From the NCBI RefSeq assembly GCF_024700075.1, contig NZ_JAJONE010000001.1, positions 1,302,001-1,366,000 of the forward strand: a stretch of DNA of 64,000 nt, in the 5' to 3' direction. Under the pieces are notes generated by a model that saw nothing but the letters and a program-made list of their open reading frames with translations, was not told where the DNA came from and searched no databases. This stretch comes from Hymenobacter sp. J193. Its GTDB lineage: Bacteria > Bacteroidota > Bacteroidia > Cytophagales > Hymenobacteraceae. Positions 35,531 through 43,651 of this stretch are shown one piece after another; the stretch's first letter is position 1, and each line of letters begins with the position of its first letter. The position numbers and the translations under genes were made by a program.

Positions 35531-36167
35531 TTACAGCAGTTTCTGGAGGTCGGTTATCTGCTGAATGCGCACTGGCGCTTCTTCGGCCGGCACTTTACCG
35601 AAACCGTACTCAGCAAAGATAAATGGTTCCCCAGCCAGTTGACTGGCGTCAAAGTCGCTGCGGGTGTCGCCCACGTACACGGGTGCCTGTAAGCCGAAGG
35701 TGGCTACCAGCTTCTTTAATGTTCTCGGATTTGGGCAGCCCTTTGGTACCAAAGCACTGGTGGCCTTCGAAATACTGCTCCAGCTGGGTGTGCTGGAAAA
35801 ACGCTTCGATGTAGCCCGTCTGGCAGTTACTCACGATAAACAGGCGGTAACGGGCTGCCAGGTAGCGCACCGTATCGGCCAGGCCGGGGTAGGGCGTGCC
35901 ACCGTATTGCCGGGCATAACTCAGTTCCTGCTCGGCGCAGATGGCCTTGAACTCGTCGCGCTTCTCGGCCGGCAAAGAGGGAAACAGCTTGTCGTACACC
36001 GCGCTGAAGGGCTGCCCGGTCACGGCTTCCACGTCGGCCACCGTCACGGAATCAGAGATGTAGTCGACACTACGGGCGGCATGTTGAAAGGCTTGCGTAA
36101 CGGCTTCGGTGGCATTCCACAGCGTGCCGTCAAGGTCGAAAATGATACTATCTACGGGTTGTTGCAT
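35531..36167 (-). CDS. HAD-family hydrolase, frame broken
   Basis: A phosphoglycolate-phosphatase-like HAD enzyme. The first part (36167-35649) has motif I DLDGTLWNAT near residue 11, a helical cap, and motif II as IVSNCQTG. After GTKGLPKSENI the frame is lost. It resumes one base on as KKLVATFGLQAPVYVGDTRSDFDAS (motif IV GDTRSD) to the stop at 35531. The span is 637 nt, one more than a multiple of three; an extra A on the minus strand in the run at 35715-35717 would explain it. Intact, it would be 211 aa. Probable sequence error rather than a pseudogene, since both halves look well kept. Confidence 0.85.
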
Positions 36168-36229
36168 AGGTCAGAAAAAACAGAGAAAGCGCCCAGCTTC
36201 ACCTGTGTGGAAAAAGCTGATAGAATGAA

Positions 36230-36320
36230 TGCTGTAGAGACGCCTACTTGCGTCTCGTCGGCCGCGCAATCACAACAAGTGTCGTTCATAGACGAGACGC
36301 AAGTAGGCGTCTCTACAGCA
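36230..36320. repeat. Perfect 30-bp inverted repeat (GAGACGC family)
   Basis: Arms at 36230-36259 and 36291-36320 (beginning TGCTGTAGAGACGCCTACTT) are exact complements around a 31-bp spacer. It sits between the HAD and arsM genes, both on the minus strand, downstream of arsM. Confidence 0.92.
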
Positions 36321-36338
36321 GTTCCAACCATACGCTTC

Positions 36339-37385
36339 TCAGCAACCACAGGAAGACGCAGCTTCGCCGGATGCAGTGGCCGCCGGGGCGGGGCCGCAGG
36401 GAAATAGGCCGAAGTGCTGCTCTTTGTTGCCCAGCACGCGGAAGTGGGCGCCATAGCGGGTGTGGGAGAGCATATCGGCGGTGTTGCCGCACACCAGCAC
36501 CGGACGGCCGGTTTCAAAGGTGTGGTGGTCGTCGAGCACGAAGCGGTGCGGCTCCCCGGGCACTGTGCCTAGGTACGTAGCCACCTGCCCGAAGTCTTCG
36601 CACTGGTCTTCAAGGTCGAGCTTGAAGGCGCGCACCGTGAGCGAGTAGAACTTGATGTTGCCCACCTTCTGCTCAATTTCCTCGTTGTCGATGGAAAGTT
36701 GGCGCTTAGCCGTGAGGCGGTAGTCGTGCACGCCCAGCTGGCGCAGCAGGCGGCGGAAGTCCTCAATGTACATGGCCCCGCTCAGGCACTCTCCGTACAG
36801 CACCGGGTCCTGACGCAGGCTTTCGGGCACGCGGCGGTCGGCAAAGACGTCGGCAATGTACAGCTCACCGCCGGGCTTCAGCACCCGGAATATTTCGCGG
36901 TAGGTGGCCGTTTTGTCGGTGCTCAGGTTCAGCACGCAGTTGCTCACCACCAGGTCCACGCTGTTGTCGTCGAGGCCGGCGGTACGCAGATCTTCGATGT
37001 AGCCTTTGCGGAACTCCACGTTGGGCTGCTGGTAGCCAAACCGTGCGGTGTGGGCGGCCACGTGGCGGCGGGCCACGGCCAGCTGCTCCTCGGTCATATC
37101 CACCCCAATCACGTGCCCCTGCTCCCCCACCAGCTTCGAGAGCAGGAAGGCATCGCGGCCCGAGCCGGAGCCCAGGTCGAGTACGGTGCAGCCCTCAATG
37201 GCGGCCGGAATGCACACCCCGCATCCGTAGTACTTTTCCAGCACCTCGCTTTCCAGCGTCGCCAGAATCTTCTTGTGCGCGGCCGGAATGTCGTCGGTGC
37301 AGCAGGCGTTGGTTTTCAGGTCCTGACTGGTGCGCAGCTCGGTGCCGTAGTAATCCTGTACCTGCTGCTGAATGTCGTTTTCCAT
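36339..37385 (-). CDS. arsM: Arsenite S-adenosylmethionine methyltransferase
   Basis: A protein of 348 residues. It methylates trivalent arsenic using SAM. The Rossmann SAM motif is VLDLGSGSGRDAFLLS. Arsenic-binding Cys are expected at the conserved places: a CC pair at residues 28-29 (NACC), Cys58 region (YGCGVC), and the Cys in SNCVLNLS near 150. The C-terminus carries an extra domain and ends in SCGC, which may bind metal or arsenic. No arsR, arsB or arsC lies beside it, so it is a lone arsM. Confidence 0.93.
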   Translation of the reverse strand: MENDIQQQVQDYYGTELRTSQDLKTNACCTDDIPAAHKKILATLESEVLEKYYGCGVCIPAAIEGCTVLDLGSGSGRDAFLLSKLVGEQGHVIGVDMTEEQLAVARRHVAAHTARFGYQQPNVEFRKGYIEDLRTAGLDDNSVDLVVSNCVLNLSTDKTATYREIFRVLKPGGELYIADVFADRRVPESLRQDPVLYGECLSGAMYIEDFRRLLRQLGVHDYRLTAKRQLSIDNEEIEQKVGNIKFYSLTVRAFKLDLEDQCEDFGQVATYLGTVPGEPHRFVLDDHHTFETGRPVLVCGNTADMLSHTRYGAHFRVLGNKEQHFGLFPCGPAPAATASGEAASSCGC

Positions 37386-37421
37386 GATGAATGGCGAATA
37401 AGCGAAAGAAGAGTTACTGGC

Positions 37422-37799
37422 TTACTCCACCAGCTGCGCGTAGAGGCGGGCTAAGGTAGCGGCGGGGTCTTCACACAAACCAGGGTGCACGGGCGAAGTT
37501 TGCACCAGCGTGCTGCGCGTGGCCGTGAGCCACCGGAACCGCGAAGCCACCGGCAGCTGCCCGATGGGCCCACCGTGCCTTCTTCCCTGGCAGATACGCT
37601 CGAAGGAGCGCAGCCGCTCCAGCAGGTCGTCCATGTCCAGCTCGCAATGGGTGAAGGCGCGCAGCCGGGCCTCGGGCACGCCGTAGCGGCACTCCAGAAA
37701 GCCCTGGGAAGCGCAATACACGATGACACCCACGTTCAGAAACTCTTCGCGCTCCACCCGCGGCACGATGCGCAGCACGGCGTACTCAAACAAGTGCAT
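37422..37799 (-). CDS. DUF3037 domain protein
   Basis: A protein of 125 residues from ATG 37799 (MHLFEYAVLRIVPRVEREEFLNVGVIVYC), which matches the strongly conserved DUF3037 start. It is cytoplasmic. Its first 14 bp overlap the end of the HipA-like kinase gene, so translation is coupled. The family commonly travels with HipA-like kinases; the function is unknown. Confidence 0.88.
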   Translation of the reverse strand: MHLFEYAVLRIVPRVEREEFLNVGVIVYCASQGFLECRYGVPEARLRAFTHCELDMDDLLERLRSFERICQGRRHGGPIGQLPVASRFRWLTATRSTLVQTSPVHPGLCEDPAATLARLYAQLVE

Positions 37800-38577
37800 G
37801 GCGGGCGGTTGTAGCTTCCTGAACAAAGATTTCGGACGCAGCCAGGCGGTTTTCCAGGAACTGCACGTAGTTGGCGCGCTGCTGCTCGGGCGTGAGGTCG
37901 GGCTCCTGCAGCCACTCGTCGGGCACCAGGGCCACGATGGCGCGCAGGCGCTCCGGGGTGAGGCGCGCATGGCCTTCGGCGTCGGCCCAGGCTAGCTCGG
38001 CAGCCTGGGGAAGCAGCACGTGGTCTTTCACCTGGGCAAACGGACGGTTTTTGACCTTGGCCCAGCCCGGCCCGATGTGGTGCACGTACAGGGCTGCCCC
38101 GTGGTCAATCAGCCAAAGCTCCCGGTGCCACATCAGCAGATTGGTATTGCGGGCAGTGCGGTCCACATTCAGCGTCAGGCCGTCGAGCCACACGATGAGC
38201 GAGGCCAGCCGGGGCTCGATAACCGTCACCAATGGGTCGAAGGTGATGGCGCCGCTGAGGTAGTGCAGGGCCAGGTTTCGGCCGGTACTGGCGCGCAGCA
38301 GGTCCTGGATTTCCTCGTCGGGCTCGGTACGGCCAAAGGCTTCGTTGAGCTCGATAAACACCAGTTCGGGCATGCGAAGCCCCAGAGCCCGCGCCAGCTC
38401 ACCCACAATCAGCTCGGCTACCAGCGCCTTCAGGCCCTGGCCCGCGCCCCGGAATTTCACCACATACAGAAAATTATCATCGGCCTCCACTAGGGCGGGC
38501 AGTGAGCCGCCTTCGCGCAAGGGGGTCACGTAGCGCGTCACGTTCACGGTGCGCAGCTCAGGAATTTCAACCGACAT
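37786..38577 (-). CDS. HipA-like kinase
   Basis: A protein of 263 residues from ATG 38577. The nucleotide-site Lys is in LYVVKFRGAGQG, the catalytic-loop-like motif in DRTARNTNLLMWH (Asp and Asn retained), and the metal Asp in LIDHGAAL, as in HipA/PI3K-like kinases. The N-terminal HipB-interaction region of classic HipA is absent and no HipB-type antitoxin is nearby. The overlapping DUF3037 gene is its likely partner. Whether it is a toxin cannot be said from sequence. Confidence 0.82.
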   Translation of the reverse strand: MSVEIPELRTVNVTRYVTPLREGGSLPALVEADDNFLYVVKFRGAGQGLKALVAELIVGELARALGLRMPELVFIELNEAFGRTEPDEEIQDLLRASTGRNLALHYLSGAITFDPLVTVIEPRLASLIVWLDGLTLNVDRTARNTNLLMWHRELWLIDHGAALYVHHIGPGWAKVKNRPFAQVKDHVLLPQAAELAWADAEGHARLTPERLRAIVALVPDEWLQEPDLTPEQQRANYVQFLENRLAASEIFVQEATTARHALV

Positions 38578-38698
38578 AGAGCGGAGAACAGGTACAGCCG
38601 CAAAAAACGCATAAATCCGCCAGTTGTTCGGAAGCCCTACGGCAACCCCACCGCCAAACCACAGTACATTCACCGAAACAACCCCGATACTCCCGCGC

Positions 38699-39652
38699 AT
38701 GGCTTCTATCGTAACGCTCACGCTGAACCCCACTGTGGACAAAAGCACCACGGCCGACCAGATCATTCCCGACCAGAAGCTGCGGTGCGCAGCGCCGAAG
38801 TTCGAGCCCGGCGGGGGCGGCATCAACGTGTCGCGGGCCCTGAAGCGGCTCGGCGCCGACTCAGTAGCGGTTTTTCCGGTGGGCGGACCCAGCGGCCAGC
38901 TGCTGCGGGAGCTCCTCACCCAGGAGCAGATTCAGCAGCAGCCGGTGGAAACGGCGGGCCGAACGCGCGAAAACTTCATCGTGGTAGATGCGCGCACCGG
39001 CCAGCAGTACCGCTTCGGCATGCCCGGCACCGAGCTTGCCGAGGACGAGCAGCAGCAGGTGCTGACCACCCTGCGCAACCTGCCCACGGTGCCCGATTTC
39101 CTGGTCATCAGCGGGAGTCTGCCACCCGGCGTGGAGCCTGAGTTCCTGGTGCAGATCGTGCGGGCGGCTAAGGATATGGGCATCAAAGTAGTGGCCGACA
39201 CCTCGGGCCCGGCCCTGCACCGCGTGCTGGAGGAAGGCGTGTACCTGGCCAAGCCCAACGTGGGTGAGCTAAGCAAAATGGCCGGCGTAGAGGAGCTCGA
39301 CAACGAAGCCGCAGCGGAAGTGGCCCAGCGCCTGGTGCGTGAAGGCAAGGCCGAAATCCTGGTAGTGTCGCTTGGGCCCCAGGGCGCCTGCGTCGTGACT
39401 CGGGACTTCACTGACCACGTGCCCGCGCCCTCCGTAAAAAAGCGCAGCACCGTAGGCGCCGGCGACTCGATGGTAGCCGGCCTGGTCTACGGCTTGTCTA
39501 CTGGCCTGTCGGTGCGCGAAACGGCCCGCTTGGGCGTGGCCTGCGGCACGGCCGCCACCATGAACCCCGGCACTGAGCTGTTCCGCAAGGCTGATGTGGA
39601 CAAGCTCTACCAGTGGCTCCTGCAACAGGCGCAGCCCGGCGTGGCGGCGTAG
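38699..39652 (+). CDS. PfkB-family hexose kinase (1-phosphofructokinase-like)
   Basis: A protein of 317 residues from ATG 38699 (MASIVTLTLNPTVDKST), typical of 1-phosphofructokinase/tagatose-6-phosphate kinase types. Substrate motif GGGGINVSRALKRLGAD near residue 38 and the ATP/anion-hole motif TVGAGDSMVAGL near 255 with the catalytic Asp are present. It probably phosphorylates fructose 1-phosphate, fructose 6-phosphate or a similar sugar phosphate. No PTS genes are adjacent. It is divergent from the HipA-like gene. Confidence 0.9.
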   Translation: MASIVTLTLNPTVDKSTTADQIIPDQKLRCAAPKFEPGGGGINVSRALKRLGADSVAVFPVGGPSGQLLRELLTQEQIQQQPVETAGRTRENFIVVDARTGQQYRFGMPGTELAEDEQQQVLTTLRNLPTVPDFLVISGSLPPGVEPEFLVQIVRAAKDMGIKVVADTSGPALHRVLEEGVYLAKPNVGELSKMAGVEELDNEAAAEVAQRLVREGKAEILVVSLGPQGACVVTRDFTDHVPAPSVKKRSTVGAGDSMVAGLVYGLSTGLSVRETARLGVACGTAATMNPGTELFRKADVDKLYQWLLQQAQPGVAA

Positions 39653-39754
39653 GTGACGGGCCATGCCGCAAGCTCGTTGCCGGTCATGCCGAGCATGTAG
39701 CGCATCAAGCCAGGGGACCGAGGCATCTCGCGTGCTGACGTTGCAGTGGTAACT

Positions 39755-39847
39755 GTCATGCTGAGCAAAGCCGAAGCATCTCTACCGCTTCGTCTGAATA
39801 CCACTGCAACGAAGCGGTAGAGATGCTTCGGCTTTGCTCAGCATGAC
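39755..39847. repeat. Perfect 39-bp inverted repeat (GTCATGCTGAGC family, copy 1)
   Basis: Arms 39755-39793 and 39809-39847 are exact complements with a 15-bp spacer. The outer ends are GTCATGCTGAGC and the inner ends CCGCTTCGT. A diverged relative (GGTCATGCCGAGCATG...) lies just before, at 39682-39740, in the same intergenic region. It may act as a transcription barrier between convergent genes. Confidence 0.93.
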
Positions 39848-39874
39848 GTTCTTATAGAGTACAATTCATCTGCT

Positions 39875-40628
39875 TTAAGGAATCGTCTTCATTTGCTGCT
39901 CCCCTACCAGCGCCTGCAGCTGCCGGGCATTCACTACGCCCGCGCCCCCAATGCCATTGTTGAAGTACACGTAAGCTTCCCGCACAATGGGCTCGGCCTG
40001 AATCTGCCGGGCCACGCTGGCTAGAAACTCCTCCGAGTACGCCGACGTGTAGAGCTCTGGCACCCCGTGCAGGCGGTAGTACACCTGCGGCGTGTTCACA
40101 ATCACTTCATCGGGCAGGGCAGCGGGGTAGCTCTGGCCCACGAAGCTGATGCCGCGCCGGGCCAGGGTGCGGAAGATTTCCCCCGTCCACCAGCTTGGGT
40201 AGCGGAACTCCAGCACGTTGTGAAACTCGGGGTCGAGGTGCTCCAGGATGCGGCCCAGCAGTTCTTCGGTATAGGCGCCCTTGGGCGGGAGTTGAAACAG
40301 CACTGGTCCCAGCTTTTCGCGCAGTCCTTCGCGCACCGTACCGTAGAAATCGGCCAGAATGGGGCTGCACTCCGCGTTGAACTTCTTGTAGTGCGTCACC
40401 GGGCGCGGGGCCTTCACGGCAAACCGGAAGTCGGCGGGGCTTTGCTCGTACCAGCTCTCAAATACCTTTAGCTCCGGCATCCGATAGAAGGTCACGTTTA
40501 CCTCCAGGGTGTTGAATTGGGTGCAGTAGTAAGCAAACCAGCTTGCGCGGCGGCAGCCCCTCGGGGTAAAGCACGCCCTTCCAGTCGCGGTACGAGAAGC
40601 CAGAGCAGCCGATGTAGTAGGTAGTCAT
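39875..40628 (-). CDS. DUF72 protein, copy 1, frame broken
   Basis: The first 30 codons from ATG 40628 (YYIGCSGFSYRDWKGVLYPEG) and the frame 40495-39875 (VTFYRMPELKVFESWYEQ onward) are both clearly DUF72. They are out of phase by one base: an extra G at about 40541 turns AAG-TGG into AAGCTGG. The span is 754 nt, one over a multiple of three. The paralogue at 41975-42706 is intact and aligns across the break. DUF72 proteins have a TIM-barrel fold of unknown function. It is probably a sequence error, though real decay is possible. Confidence 0.88.
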
Positions 40629-40892
40629 AGCAGGTTGTGGAGGTGTGGGCTTCTACGCAGCTGGGGCCTGGGAGTCGCGCACTGGCTTATTTGCTGCCCG
40701 CTTGGGCGCTAAAATAGCCAGCCAGACAGGCCCCTGTTACTGTTGAGCCGCCAAATTCTGTACGCGACCAAGGGTACTTCTGTGCGTATGTTGCTGCTTA
40801 CCACGCCTGATTAGTGCAGCTGGCGCCTCAATGTGGCGCATCCGGGCTTTGCCCCTCTCCCGACCTTCCTTCACCTTCTTACTTTCTTTTCT

Positions 40893-41816
40893 ATGATTCT
40901 TCGTCTCGATGAGTTGGCGCTTGATTTGCCAAAACCCAAAAATCCTTCGGCCAACGACGCCGCTGCTATCCAGGAGCTGCTGGGCGGTAAGTTCGGGGAG
41001 ATGAGCACGCTGATGAACTACACGTTCCAGTCGTTCAACTTCCGGGGGCGCGACCGGCTCCGGCCCTTCTACGCCCTCACGTCGGCCATTGCCGCCGAGG
41101 AATATTCCCACATCGAGGCGGTCAGCTATGCCATCAACTTACTGCTCACCGGCGTGACGGAGCGCGGCAAAGACCCCAAGCCAGGCCCACTGTCTGATGC
41201 CGTGGATGCCCGCAACACCTACCACTTCCTGGCCAGCGGGCAGGCGGCCCTGCCCTTCGACTCCATGGGCAACCCCTGGACCGGCCAGTACGTGAACAGC
41301 TCCGGCAACCTGCGCCTCGACTTGCTGCATAACTTCTTCCTGGAATGTGGTGCCCGGGCCAACAAAATCAAAGCCTACGAAATGGTAACCGACCCCTGCG
41401 CCCGCACCATGGTAGGCTACCTGCTGGTGCGCGGCGGCCTGCACGTGTATGCTTACGCCAAGGCCCTGGAGGTTATTACCGGCGTCGATGTAAAGAAAAT
41501 CATGCCCGTGCCGCCGCTGTCCAACGACAAGTTCCCCGAGGCCCGCAAGTTCATGGAGCACGGCCTGCACCGTCAGCTCTACACTTTCTCGCCCAACGCC
41601 TACGCCGAAGCCGGCCTGATCTGGAACGGCAAGCACCCCGAAGACGGCTCCCCGCTGGAAGTGGTGCAGGGCGCTATTCAGGGCGTTCCTTACCCCGTGC
41701 TGGAAGAAGAGCCCCAGCTGTCCTCGCCCGGCGAAGACGACTTCGACCCCGAAATGTTCAAGGACATTGCCAAGAAGCTCGGCCTCTCCGATGAGTGGAA
41801 GCAGCGCCATGGCTAA
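40893..41816 (+). CDS. Manganese catalase family protein
   Basis: A protein of 307 residues from ATG 40893, the usual length. It would disproportionate hydrogen peroxide at a di-manganese centre. Ligand-bearing helices are seen as LLGGKFGEMSTLMNYTFQSFN (Glu), AAEEYSHIEAVS (Glu and His), NFFLECGARANKI (Glu) and GGLHVYAYAKAL (His). It ends at a strong terminator. The 264-bp gap upstream presumably carries its promoter. Confidence 0.93.
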   Translation: MILRLDELALDLPKPKNPSANDAAAIQELLGGKFGEMSTLMNYTFQSFNFRGRDRLRPFYALTSAIAAEEYSHIEAVSYAINLLLTGVTERGKDPKPGPLSDAVDARNTYHFLASGQAALPFDSMGNPWTGQYVNSSGNLRLDLLHNFFLECGARANKIKAYEMVTDPCARTMVGYLLVRGGLHVYAYAKALEVITGVDVKKIMPVPPLSNDKFPEARKFMEHGLHRQLYTFSPNAYAEAGLIWNGKHPEDGSPLEVVQGAIQGVPYPVLEEEPQLSSPGEDDFDPEMFKDIAKKLGLSDEWKQRHG

Positions 41817-41842
41817 GCCTTCGGGTGTATTCAGCTATTCTC

Positions 41843-41879
41843 AAACCGGGCCTGCTCCAACGAGCAGGCCCGGTTTTTT
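41843..41879 (+). terminator. Terminator after Mn catalase gene
   Basis: AAACCGGGCCTGCTC (41843-41857) pairs perfectly with 41862-41876 around CAAC, with six T residues. Confidence 0.95.
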
Positions 41880-41978
41880 GTAGGGGCGGGGCTTGCCCCC
41901 GCCCACCACTAGCGTGGTCGGGTCTATCGACCTCTGGTCACGCTGCGAACAACGGGCGGGGGCAAGACCCGCCCCTAC
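41880..41978. repeat. 25-bp inverted repeat (GGGGCGGG/CCCCCGCCC family)
   Basis: GTAGGGGCGGGGCTTGCCCC... (41880-41904) is complementary with one mismatch to 41954-41978. Its right arm overlaps the stop codon of the following minus-strand DUF72 gene by a few bases. Confidence 0.9.
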
Positions 41979-42706
41979 TGCCCCACCAGCGCCCGTAGCT
42001 GTCGGGCGTTGCCGATGGCGGAGGCGTCGATGTCGTTGTTGAAGTAGCAATACATTTCGCGTAGCGGCTCCCCGGGCTCCTGCACCTCCTGCACCAGCCG
42101 GCGCAGAAACTCCTCGCGGTAGGGCGAGCGGTACAGGTCGGGTACCCCATGCAGGCGGTAGTAGCCCACCGGCGTAGTGCGCACCAGCTCATCGGGCAGC
42201 AAGGGGTGGCTTTGTCCGCAGAAGCTCACGCCCCGGGCCGCCAGCGCCCGGTACACTTCGCCCGTCCAGCAGCTCGGGTGCCGAAACTCCAGCACGTTGC
42301 GAAAGGCCGGGTCCAGACTGTCGAGAATGCGGCCCAGCCGCTCCTCGGTGTAGGCCGCCTTGGGCGGGAGCTGAAACAGCACCGGCCCCAGCTTCTCCCG
42401 CAGCCCTTCCTGCAGGGTACCGTAGAAATCGGCCAGCAGCCCGGCCGTGTCGCGAAACTGCTTGTAGTGCGTAATCAGCCGCGGCGCCTTCACCGCAAAC
42501 CGGAACTCCGGCGGGCTGGCCGCGTACCAGCCCTCCGCAAACGAGAGCTGCGGAAACCGGTAGAAGGTCACGTTCAGCTCCAGGGTGTTGAAGTGCTGGC
42601 TGTAGAACTCAAACCACCGCCGCTGGGGCAGCTTATCGGGGTAGAACGCGCCCTTCCAGTGGCGGTAGTGGTAGCCGGAGCAGCCGATAAACCAGGCAGG
42701 CAGCAT
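41975..42706 (-). CDS. DUF72 protein, copy 2
   Basis: An intact 243-residue DUF72 protein: WFIGCSGYHYRHWKGAFYPDKLP at the start, NTLELNVTFYRFP, FRFAVKAPRLITHYK, and YFNNDIDASAIGNARQL at the end. It has a TIM-barrel fold of unknown biochemical role, in the cytoplasm. Close paralogue of the broken copy at 39875-40628, on the same strand with only the catalase gene between. Confidence 0.93.
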   Translation of the reverse strand: MLPAWFIGCSGYHYRHWKGAFYPDKLPQRRWFEFYSQHFNTLELNVTFYRFPQLSFAEGWYAASPPEFRFAVKAPRLITHYKQFRDTAGLLADFYGTLQEGLREKLGPVLFQLPPKAAYTEERLGRILDSLDPAFRNVLEFRHPSCWTGEVYRALAARGVSFCGQSHPLLPDELVRTTPVGYYRLHGVPDLYRSPYREEFLRRLVQEVQEPGEPLREMYCYFNNDIDASAIGNARQLRALVGQ

Positions 42707-42723
42707 AGCAGAACCAGTAAGGG

Positions 42724-43233
42724 TTAGGACCGTGAGCCGCCGCGCACCGCCGTGTCATGGCGACCGGCCCGCACTAACAAGTAGCCGGCCAGCAGCAGCA
42801 GCACCCCAAACCCCAGGAAGGCCATATCCCAGGGCAGCTTATCAGCGGCGTACTCGTTCACGTGGTGCAAGCCCAGCAGGGTATGGTCGATAATGCCCTC
42901 GACTACGTTGAAAAGGCCCCAGCCCAGGAGCAAACTGCCCACCAGCGTGCGGCCCGACCACGGCACATCGGCCCGGCAGCCGGCTGCCCACAGCAGGCGC
43001 AGCCCCACGGCCGTCATTACCCACACGGCCGCATGAAACACCCCGTCCCAGTACATATTCACCTTGGCATTAATCAGGTTGTCGGGCGGGAGCTGGTTGG
43101 AAAGCATGTTATGCCACTGCAGAATCTGGTGCAGCACAATGCCATCCACGAAGCCGCCCAGGCCCGCCCCAAGCAGGATACCAGCTGCCAGGAGTGGCCC
43201 CCGGTGCAATGGTTCTGAGGCTGTGTTAGTCAT
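42724..43233 (-). CDS. DUF2243 membrane protein
   Basis: A protein of 169 residues from ATG 43233 (MTNTASEPLHRG). Four membrane helices (LAAGILLGAGLGGFVDGIVLHQIL; AAVWVMTAVGLRLLWAAG; SLLLGWGLFNVVEGIIDHTLLGL; WDMAFLGFGVLLLLAGYLLV) contain conserved His and Asp residues (DGIVLHQILQWHN, EGIIDH, HHVNEY), the DUF2243 pattern. The function is unknown. Its start overlaps the upstream small gene by 8 bp. Confidence 0.88.
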   Translation of the reverse strand: MTNTASEPLHRGPLLAAGILLGAGLGGFVDGIVLHQILQWHNMLSNQLPPDNLINAKVNMYWDGVFHAAVWVMTAVGLRLLWAAGCRADVPWSGRTLVGSLLLGWGLFNVVEGIIDHTLLGLHHVNEYAADKLPWDMAFLGFGVLLLLAGYLLVRAGRHDTAVRGGSRS

Positions 43234-43456
43234 GCGTAGCACGTAAACGGTGGAAATAGGCGCGGATATCGGCCGCGAAAAACACGCCTAGCCCTACCAG
43301 CAGCAGCACCGCCACCGGCAACAGCAGCAGCCCCAGGTGCTGGCCATAGTCGGGGCCGTGAATGGTGGCCTGCACGCGCGGCCGGCACACCCGGCATGCC
43401 TGAGCAGCTGGAGGCAGCAGGAGCAGCAGGCCACAGGTTATCAGCAGAAGCTTCAT
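43226..43456 (-). CDS. Small membrane protein with CxxC motif, 76 aa
   Basis: A signal peptide (MKLLLITCGLLLLLPPAAQA) is followed at once by CRVCRPRVQ, one membrane helix (LGLLLLPVAVLLLVGLGVFFA) and a basic tail. The CxxC at the mature N-terminus could bind metal or haem, or be redox active. It overlaps the DUF2243 gene, so the two are coupled and probably act together in the membrane. Not recognised. Confidence 0.7.
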   Translation of the reverse strand: MKLLLITCGLLLLLPPAAQACRVCRPRVQATIHGPDYGQHLGLLLLPVAVLLLVGLGVFFAADIRAYFHRLRATHD

Positions 43457-43651
43457 AGCAGATCAGGCACGTTTCAGCAAAGCGCCGGCCCTGCAACGGG
43501 CCGGCGGTGGTAGAACGCAGCCCTTACCTGCCAGGTTAAGGTCGAGCCTGCTGGGCACTCCCCAGAGCTCAGGGCAAGAACCTCAGCCAGCTTAACCCGA
43601 CATTGAGCCAGTATATTGGGCCCCAGCTTAGCCTTTTGCTTATCACCGCCC

